Assembly: GCA_025449115.1 (NCBI GenBank)
Contig: JAHLKC010000196.1
Coordinates: 1-53,065, forward strand
DNA: 53,065 nt
Direction: 5' to 3'
DNA from: Chytridium lagenaria
Taxonomy: Eukaryota; Chytridiomycota; Chytridiomycetes; Chytridiales; Chytridiaceae
Within the stretch, counting starts at the first letter, position 1. Each line of letters begins with the position of its first letter. Made by a program: the position numbers and the translations under genes. The notes under the pieces were generated by a model, which worked only from the letters and a program-made list of their open reading frames with translations, was not told the origin of the DNA and searched no databases. Shown here in pieces: positions 45,943-53,065 of the stretch.

Positions 45943-47092
45943 GTTGAGATTTTTGAATCGTCAAACGTAATGTTTCTCGGTGAGAACAGAAAGCGGAATG
46001 TGAGGCAAGAAGGAAGAGAATGTGAATACATCAAACTTGTTTCTATATTGCCGCCTTTCTGTCCAATCGCGTATATGACTTCAACTCCCAGCCTGACCCT
46101 GCATGTTATATTTGGTATCTTGAAGTCCTTGTATGGTTGATTCCACCCACCAAATCATCCTCAGCGGCCTTTTTGAATCACGCGTCTTTATGAAGCCCCG
46201 GGTTTAACGTCTTCAAACGAGCTTTCTGCTCAGCCGGCTTATTCCTTTGAACGCTGAGAATGTATTCGACAAAAAATCCTACCCAGTTCAACACCACAAC
46301 ACAAAGAACTTCTCTGATGCACTCCATGACACGCAGGTATTCGATGGCATTAGCTTTTTTAAAAAAAGGAAAAATGACTTCTTGCATGTCCTGTTTTGCC
46401 TGTCGCGGGCGAAAAAAGCACTCACACTTGCTACTTAATATTCTTATTCTGCTAATAAAGGCTGTGAATTTTGGATGGGTGCCTTTTTCCTAATACCACA
46501 CGGAATGAATGTTTACTCATGTGAAGCATAACGCCAGCATTGCACCATTATAACAAATAAATTAACGGGGTTCGCTTTACCAGTTTTCTTCTTCAGCTTG
46601 GATCCCAGTCAATGAACATGGAATTGGACAATAGTCTTGGAGAATCATAAATAAATATTTCAAAATTACCTGGCATCTGCAGCAGAGATTGGCGAGGACA
46701 TTGCTGAGCTTGAGCGATGAGAATCGGACGATTAAAAAAATATTTCAAAAAAAAAAGGAAAAAAAAAATGATAACTGCCTATCAACAAAAAAAGAAAAGA
46801 AAAAAAATATGAAGAAACGTTATGTTATAAAAATAAGGAACAATAATGCTCAAATGCAACAAAAAGAGGTGCCAATAAACAAAATACAATCCTCCAAAGA
46901 AACCAAACAAGGAACGCCTAAATCACACAAAGCGCAAAAAGTACATAGAAAAACGTTGTAAAAAAGAAGAGGCAAAATAACCATGTAATGTAAGAAAAGA
47001 GTAGGTATTTCAAATAAGATACTAAAAAACAAATAGATTTTCGTAGCAAAAAAACACAGCGGTTAACAGATACACCACATATCAACACTATT
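45943..47092. other. Intergenic region with A-rich tract
   Basis: 1.15 kb between F-box copy 2 and the channel gene. It contains a long A-rich tract (46731-46815). Open frames here are low complexity and not convincing. Confidence 0.55.
46731..46815. repeat. A-rich low-complexity tract
   Basis: Runs of A broken by single G, T or C over about 85 bp, just downstream of the 3' end of the channel gene. Confidence 0.7.
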
Positions 47093-50000
47093 TCATCGTC
47101 CCGTATTCCCCATCTCATACGCTCCAGGATTATACCGGTACTGCTGCTGAAGGTTCGCAGGGTTCTGCTGATACCTCCCCTGCTGCGGACTACCCTGTTG
47201 CGGACTCCCATAACCCCCTCCATACCCCTGCATAACGCCCACCGGCGACACCATATCCTCCGACGGCCTCGACGACACCGCCGAACCCGCATCCCCACCC
47301 ATCTCCCTCCGGCGGAAGTTCATCCTCCACATCCTCCGCCCTGACTAGATGATCATACGACGCCGCATTCGGCATATCAGCGACAGACGAAGCCTTGGAC
47401 ATATCAGCTTCATACGCGGCGGCATCAGAATCTCCAGCCATGACGGCAGCACGGGCTTTGAGTTGTTTACGATCACGTTTAGCTGTTTCAGAGGATGCAA
47501 AGAGACGCATCTTTCGCCGTTTCTCGCGAGATCCTGCGGCTGCTTTCGGGGTGTTTACGGACGTTAGTCGTCGAGAGACATGTAGCGCGGAGAGTGGAGT
47601 TGAGGGAGAAGATGGCTGGATCTTTTCCAGACCCATACCTTCAGCAGGGGTTTCACAAACGCTGGGTTGAGAGCACGATCTTCTAGGGTTTTTGAGACGT
47701 CGTCCGAAGTTGGCGTGAGGGGTTGAAGCGGGGATGGATCAAAGTTGGCGGTATCCTTTTTAGAGATATACTGAGCACGTGGAGCGATGAAACGGACGGT
47801 GGCGAACCAGAGGGCTCCAGTGGATGAAGGGGAGAGGGGTGAGAAGCGCCCATTGCTTTTGGTTGGACTTGCTACCAATGTTGGCGGTGAAGACGGTGGA
47901 GAGAGTAATGATTTGGAAGAAACCGACACCGATCATGAGAAGGTTAAAAACCTTCGGCCACCAGGTTCCACCAGTTTCACGGCGCACTTCGTAAACGTAC
48001 TAAAACAAAAGACAAGTTAGAGTATGCATCGTGACTGGAAACGGATATTTTAGCAACATACCATAAACTGGTACTTCATGACAAGATACGCCAAAAAGAA
48101 GAAGATCAACGCAATATCAAAATGATGGGTGCAATCACCGAGAACGTCAAGGCAACCGTGAACGCAAGCGCCACAGAACCGTAAATGACTGCAAAGTTAA
48201 ACTCTGGGGGTAAATTAATCTCATAAAGCTGACGAGGAGTCGACTTGGAAAAATCGACGACGAATAAAGTTCATGATAAAGGACGCGGCTTGGATGATTT
48301 CGATACCATAACCAGCAAAATATGTACCGAAAAGAGCAATATAGGCAGATGATTTCTGAGAAAGAAAAAATTGGTAAGTTGGTACGTTAGAATGCTGTCA
48401 GACATGATAAAATAATAATTGCGAAAAATAGAGGGGAAAATGCTCACGTTCCCAATCTGCACCAACGCATCGGTAACCGTCTTCCTGTAAATATCCGTAA
48501 CAGCCCCCGTATTCCCCGTATTGGACGACAAAGTCGCCTGTAGTGCCTTAAACACAGTGGACATAAACACTTGATACACCTGGAAGAAGAACAGCTTATA
48601 AAGCACACTCTTCATGATGCCATGCGAACTCGAGATTCCCTGAAACCACGAAATGTACTTCAAAATCATTGGCAAAAGCGCAAGCGCAATGGCCAAGATG
48701 ATTGGTGCAAGGAAACCCTGCAAAATAACCGTGATCTGAGAATTCTGATTCAAAAATTTCAAGACAGCGTCGTTGCCCTTGAAAACGGCTCGGAGATCTT
48801 CGAGAAGGGTGACGGCGGCAACAAAAATGTCCAGATGACAGTGAGTGCGATAACGAGACCCAAGGCAATAAGACGACGGGGTAGCGTTCGGCAGGAGTCA
48901 TGTCAACGTTTTCCCAGACGACTTCAGAGAGCGCTGGAGAGGGCTTAATTTTGGGTGGGGTGATGATGTGGCCTTGGATAAGGATGGTAGGGTTCTCACG
49001 GATCTTACGGGCAGCGGAATGGGCGCCTTTAATGGATTCGAAGGCGACAAAGGCGGATGCGGTGGGACGAAGGCTGGAGTCGGGAATGGCGCGGAGAGCG
49101 TAAATGCGTTCCTCGAGCTCGTTGATTTCGTTACTAAGGTGGGAGATGGCGTCAACTTTGCTTCCGGAAGCATCCTTCATGGTGGGGCGTTCCGCCGGGA
49201 GGTTATCCGGGTTGTCAAGATACTTTGCTAAGATGGCTTCAAGACTCTTTGTGGCCTTTTCGTGCTTGACGATAAGCTTGCTCAGATCACCAGCGTTGCG
49301 GTTGATGATGGCGGCCTTGGGAGGGTACTTTAAACCTAATGATGACATGTACTTCAACAAGCTCTCGGAATCCGTGAGACTGTCAGGAAGGTTCGTAAGC
49401 AGGAGAAGGCGGTGATGGAACTCTTTTTGAAATTCATCCGATACAAAGTACTGCTTGCGGAACTTAATGTAGTCCATCCAAACGTGGAGTAAAGACACTT
49501 TTGAAAGAAGATGTCAGAAAATATTCGGGAAGCAGAGCGAGAATTGGGAGAAAGGGCGAAAACCAAGAGCGGGTGAGTTTGAGACATTGAAAAAACACCA
49601 GAAAAGAGAGACGTGTTTCACACCTTAACCAGGTGACCGAAGATAAAAAAGAAAGATGGCCAAAAATAAATACTTACAGTAAACGATAATACTAATCAAC
49701 CAAGTAAGACTCGCCGGTAACCAATACATAGGATGATCCACATCAATCATCGACATGGTCAAATTCGCCAACGAAGGGTTTGGAAACTTTATAGCCGATA
49801 AATTCACATCCCGTCTCTCCAAATCCCTCCTCAAAAGCTCCACATCCATTCCATGTCCCAAGACAACCTTATGCTTCAATCCAAAAGCAACTTGCGCAGG
49901 AACAGCGCCAGTGAGATCGTCGTCGTTGCGTTTTCCAAGGTGGAAACCATGGAACCGTTGATTAAAGTTGGCGCGAACGGCCGGGGCGGCTTCTGCGGTG

Positions 50001-50846
50001 GTTGATGGGACGGGAGCGGCATCGGTGACGGAGGGGACAGGAGCGTCGGTGACAACGGGGGCTTCGGTAATAGAAGCGGCATCGGTGGTAGCAACATTGG
50101 TGGTAGGAGCATCGGTGGCGGCTGATGATGAAGGGGCGTTCGATGTCAAGATTCCAGAAGTAGCAGTAGTTGTCAAAGTAAAGTCAATGGTACTGGTAAC
50201 AGCTTCATTAAATACAGTTCCGCTGACGGTACGAGCAGTGGTGCGAGTGATCACGGCCTGCGAGATCTGGACACCATTGTTGACGTTTTGACTGGTGCGA
50301 GACTCACACCAGTGTCAGCGGGTTTTCCGACGATACGAGCGTAGAAAAAGTAGATAAAGATCATAGGGACACCTTTTAATTGTGAGATCACAGGCAATTA
50401 GGATGTTAAAACTCACCAAACAAGAAGAGGATGGTGAAAAGCCTCAAGAGAAACTTGAGGTACCTCAAGAACATGACGGCATCGAGACCCAAGTAAAGCG
50501 ATTGATGCATTCTCATTGACAGAAAAGATGGGGCTGATCCATGCTGTGGGTTCAGGACCAAGGGCTTTTGGTCGTTTGCTATTTCAGATGAATCAGTAAC
50601 TCCCGCGAGACCAACTAAACCAACCTTTCAGGAGCAAACTTCAGCCTAGGTTGATAGACAACCTTGTTGGCAGGACGAAGGAGGGAGAAGGCAAAGATGA
50701 GACCTTTTGTTGATGGAAAAACGGTGTTAGGATCATAGGTTTTCAGCCTCAAGATGTTTGAAAGGACTCACCGAATGCAATGGCGGTCTGGACACCGACG
50801 GAAATCAGGACCGTCACAAGGTCCTGTGGCCCGACGATTCAACCAT
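47093..50846 (-). CDS. CSC1/OSCA (TMEM63)-type stress-gated cation channel
   Basis: Family members are multi-pass plasma-membrane channels opened by osmotic or mechanical stress. In order: first span VTVLISVGVQTAIAFG, FSLLRPANKVVYQPRLKFAP, the family signature GLDAVMFLRYLKFLL, then an unusual Ser/Thr/Ala-rich loop (50250-49960) with repeated TDA/TEAP units before DVELLRRDLERRDVNL. Next are the span YWLPASLTWLISIIVY and the cytosolic PHM7 domain (LLLLTNLPDSLTDSESLLKY, INRNAGDLSKLI, TASAFVAFESIKGAHSAARK, LSEVVWENVDMTP), followed by the RSN1-type seven-span core (LQGFLAPIILAIALALLPMI, IMKSVLYKLFFFQVYQVFM, SSAYIALFGTYFAGYGIEII). The cytosolic tail is Gln/Gly/Pro-rich. The start at 50846 (MVESSG) needs one base added in the C run 50830-50832. 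Other breaks are near 50500, 48800-48850 and 47300. Confidence 0.87.
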
Positions 50847-51355
50847 CTCTGTGTCTCAGCTGGTGTCGATGAGAGAACGAGAAAGCGGGTGAAGCGTAAT
50901 GGGATGACGCAAAGTAGGGCTCAAGGGAGTCCGTCTCAAAATTCTCACAAGGAAGTTCGAAGGGAAGGTTATTGTTACACAAGTACGGCCGTCTTTTGAA
51001 ATTCTTTGAGACAAAAAGATTCTTAAAAAAGGCATTGAATGCTCGACTTCTCAAGTCAACGCACTAATGCTCCAAGTCAGAAAATGTCGAAAAGTTACTG
51101 TGTTAAAAGAAGGTGTTTGAATCCCAAAGCGTGAAACTGTAGAATAACGTTTAGACGTGGTTTACATAATTTAAATATAACACCAACGTGGTGATCCAAA
51201 AGTTATCAACTACAATAATGAAAAGAATCAGCATGAACACGTAGTCCCCTTTCCAACCTCCCCCCATACACTTCCCGGCATCCCATGTATAACAATCAAT
51301 CTTTCATCAAACAAAACCACATTTGTTTCTTTCAAAACTCAAAACCTCCAACTAC
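50847..51355. other. Intergenic region
   Basis: Lies between the channel start and the ankyrin gene stop. No gene seen; the open frame at 50754-50999 (plus) is antisense to the channel's first exon. Confidence 0.5.
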
Positions 51356-52531
51356 CTAGGACTTCACCCGCGTCAACGACCCTCCATCAACTTCATCTCC
51401 ACACAAAACCTCACCGACCCGAGTCCCCTTTTCCCCTCGCCGCCGCCCCTTCGTTAATTCTCTATGAAGAGAATTGATGTATTTCATTATATCTCTATTG
51501 CCCCTTGAACGTGCAACCTTCAACCTATCCGCCGTCCATTCCTCACCCCGATGCGTATGGAAGTATTTTACGACCTCGATATTGCCGCGCCTAATGGCCC
51601 AATCCATCGCTGAAGTGGTGCAGCCTTCAATTCGATGAGCATCAAGAAACATCACCACATCCAAATAGCCACCCGCCGCAGCCAAATTCATCGCATCGAC
51701 GGTGCAAGCCACCCCATTCTCGTGAAAAAACTTTACAACCTCTAAATGACCACGGCTAGCTGCCGTTTCCATTTCAAAAGATGTCGAAAGACCCATCTCG
51801 TGAAAAAACTTGACTGCCTCCAGTTGCCCTCCTCCTGCAGCAGCGTGCATCATACCACCACTAGACAGGAAGGCATCCATGTCTTGCTCACAAAAGTACC
51901 GCAAGATATCCACATGTCCCTTTTCCGCCGCAAGACAAAACAAGTCTTTGGAGAATTTCGCAATTCTAGTCTCATAGAGATATTTTACGATCTTGAACTG
52001 CCCTATTGATGTGGCATAATACATTATCTGTTTTTCATATCCTTCAATTTGCTGAAGGAGTAAGATGAGAATGTCTAGGTGTCCATGTTTCACAGCAAGC
52101 CCTGGGGACTCTTCGGTAAACTTTGGGGACATGTTTCGATGAAGCATTTGAATAATTCTTAGGCGACCTAAAATGATCGCCCTGTCCGTCCATTCCGATT
52201 TCCAACCAGCGGGATCCCATCGATACATCCAAGCCAGAACCGCATTGGTTACATCTTCTTTATAGTACTTGGCCACGCTTAGTTTGCTGCCGATCTGAAA
52301 GGTCATAGTTTTGTATAAGGAGATGGTCCAGTGTTTGGAGAGCGAGATCGAACCAGGGAAGGTTTTGATGGTGGGAGTGAATTGGTCAAAGACTTTTGTT
52401 GGGTCTGGGTTGATGGAGGGAAGGCCGTTTAAGATGCATTCGACCTTGATGGATAGCTGAAGGTCGTCTGTGAAGCGGAGAATGGGCTCGCATAGCTCGA
52501 TGGGCAGAGGATGAAACGGGTTCAATTTCAT
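51356..52531 (-). CDS. F-box-like/ankyrin-repeat protein
   Basis: An intact intronless frame of 391 residues. The N-terminus (FHPLPIELCEPILRF) is F-box-like. From about residue 125 to 350 there are at least seven ankyrin units of the 'LxxAAxxGHLxVVKxLxE' form, for example LAVKHGHLDILILLLQQ, LAAEKGHVDILRYFCEQ, AAAGGGQLEAVKFFHEMG, AASRGHLEVVKFFHENG, LAAAGGYLDVVMFLDAH and WAIRRGNIEVVKYFHTH. Ankyrin stacks bind proteins; with an F-box they may recruit targets for ubiquitination. The basic tail (RELTKGRRRGEKG) is disordered. Such genes form large families in chytrids and some giant viruses; with no linked viral genes here, a host gene is the simpler reading. Confidence 0.82.
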   Translation of the reverse strand: MKLNPFHPLPIELCEPILRFTDDLQLSIKVECILNGLPSINPDPTKVFDQFTPTIKTFPGSISLSKHWTISLYKTMTFQIGSKLSVAKYYKEDVTNAVLAWMYRWDPAGWKSEWTDRAIILGRLRIIQMLHRNMSPKFTEESPGLAVKHGHLDILILLLQQIEGYEKQIMYYATSIGQFKIVKYLYETRIAKFSKDLFCLAAEKGHVDILRYFCEQDMDAFLSSGGMMHAAAGGGQLEAVKFFHEMGLSTSFEMETAASRGHLEVVKFFHENGVACTVDAMNLAAAGGYLDVVMFLDAHRIEGCTTSAMDWAIRRGNIEVVKYFHTHRGEEWTADRLKVARSRGNRDIMKYINSLHRELTKGRRRGEKGTRVGEVLCGDEVDGGSLTRVKS

Positions 52532-52574
52532 TGATGTGATAATAGAATAATGTTACACGTTCAATAAAATTAAA

Positions 52575-53065
52575 CTACTTAGTTGAAAAAAAGCGTGTTT
52601 GCATGTTGAATATTAGGTGATTAGGTAGGCGTAATTTATTTATTAATGTGTATGTAGCATTAACTACGGAGGCAGCGAATGGTACCGCTTTCGCATCATG
52701 TCTGCCCAAATCTCCCAACTCCCAATTATCTTCCACCGTCCTCAATATACTATAATGTGTATACCTCGTTCTGTCCTCACACTTTGTCTTATTCACCACA
52801 GCGCTCTGCCTATCCACCACATCTCCCAGCAACCACGTTGCAACGCGATTCGAACCGATCCAGCCGAAATCTTCATCAAACGTCACAATGACAAGGGTGC
52901 GGGGGGTCATGAACTTGGGATTGGAGAGGAGGGGAGAAGGAAGTGACGGATGTAGTCGCCACAGAAGGTAACACCTGTGTCGTGGCCGTTGTTGTCGTTG
53001 TCGGGGGTGTAGTAGATGTATTGAGGGAGTCGATCGTGTTCGAGGTCGCGGAAGAATTGTTGAGC
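52575..53065 (-). CDS. Acid phosphatase-type phosphoesterase, C-terminal part (5' end outside window)
   Basis: The frame enters at the window edge with FFRDLEHDRLPQYIYYTPDN and NNGHDTGVTFCGDYIRHFL, the fungal acid phosphatase (PhoA-like) region. It continues TLVIVTFDEDFG, NRVATWLLGDVV, TRYTHYSILRTVEDNWELGD and LGRHDAKAVPF, to a stop at 52575. This places it in the same phosphoesterase superfamily as the two phospholipase-like genes, but in the acid phosphatase branch. The frame breaks once in the G run at 52931-52934 (one base short compared with the conserved reading). It probably releases phosphate from organic esters outside the cell; the signal peptide would lie beyond the window. Confidence 0.78.
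   Translation of the reverse strand, partial: STILPRPRTRSTPSIHLLHPRQRQQRPRHRCYLLWRLHPSLPSPLLSNPKFMTPRTLVIVTFDEDFGWIGSNRVATWLLGDVVDRQSAVVNKTKCEDRTRYTHYSILRTVEDNWELGDLGRHDAKAVPFAASVVNATYTLINKLRLPNHLIFNMQTRFFSTK

Noticed and set aside
46689..46961. Lys/Asn-rich 90-codon open frame
   Set aside because: Encoded by the A-rich low-complexity tract; no start context or conserved feature.
51356..52531. Viral origin of the F-box-like/ankyrin gene
   Set aside because: Similar architectures occur in giant viruses, but no capsid, polymerase or other viral gene is nearby and the composition matches neighbours.

Overview
The window is nuclear DNA from a filamentous or zoosporic fungus. It has short GT-AG introns (43-125 bp in the genes I could resolve), a chitin synthase fused to a myosin motor, a Ty3/gypsy LTR retrotransposon, tandem F-box/LRR genes and an F-box-like/ankyrin gene. 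The mix of a class V-type chitin synthase, a LanC-like protein, a GT14 (core-2/I-branching) glycosyltransferase and ankyrin/F-box genes suggests an early-diverging lineage such as a chytrid. That placement is inference.

Layout. 1-744 (minus): 5' part of a secreted protein with a duplicated cysteine pattern. 1305-3831 (plus): TFIIF alpha (RAP74). 4494-9292: two secreted phospholipase C-like phosphoesterases, head to head with matching intron positions; the second has a one-base deletion. 9571-10172 (plus): SRPBCC-fold protein. 10391-11580 (minus): short-chain dehydrogenase. 11965-14152 (minus): LanC-like protein with an acidic insert. 15054-16971 (minus): GT14 enzyme. 17863-20531 (plus): ubiquitin protease with a USP8-type N-terminus. 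21225-22747 (minus): unrecognised Ser/Pro-rich protein. 22748-25425: no recognisable gene, but a small repeat array. 25426-27423 (minus): secreted Vps62/DUF946-like protein. 28750-34760 (plus): myosin-motor chitin synthase. 35345-35416 (minus): tRNA-Cys(GCA), with a complete gypsy-type element (35425-41451, TSD TTCAA) inserted 8 bp upstream of its 5' end. 41954-45942 (minus): two tandem F-box/LRR paralogs. 47093-50846 (minus): CSC1/OSCA-type stress-gated channel. 51356-52531 (minus): F-box-like/ankyrin protein. 52575-53065 (minus): C-terminal part of an acid phosphatase-type phosphoesterase.

Many conserved genes (TFIIF, SDR, LanC, USP, chitin synthase, CSC1, acid phosphatase) carry single-base frame breaks, often in homopolymer runs, while their neighbours are intact. 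I read most of these as assembly indels rather than wholesale decay, so exon chains for those genes are approximate.

Themes. Several genes act at the cell surface or outside the cell: chitin synthase, stress-gated channel, secreted phospholipases/phosphatase, Vps62-like protein, Cys-rich secreted protein. Nothing suggests a co-regulated metabolic cluster. The best-supported unusual structure is the retrotransposon placed precisely at a Pol III gene.
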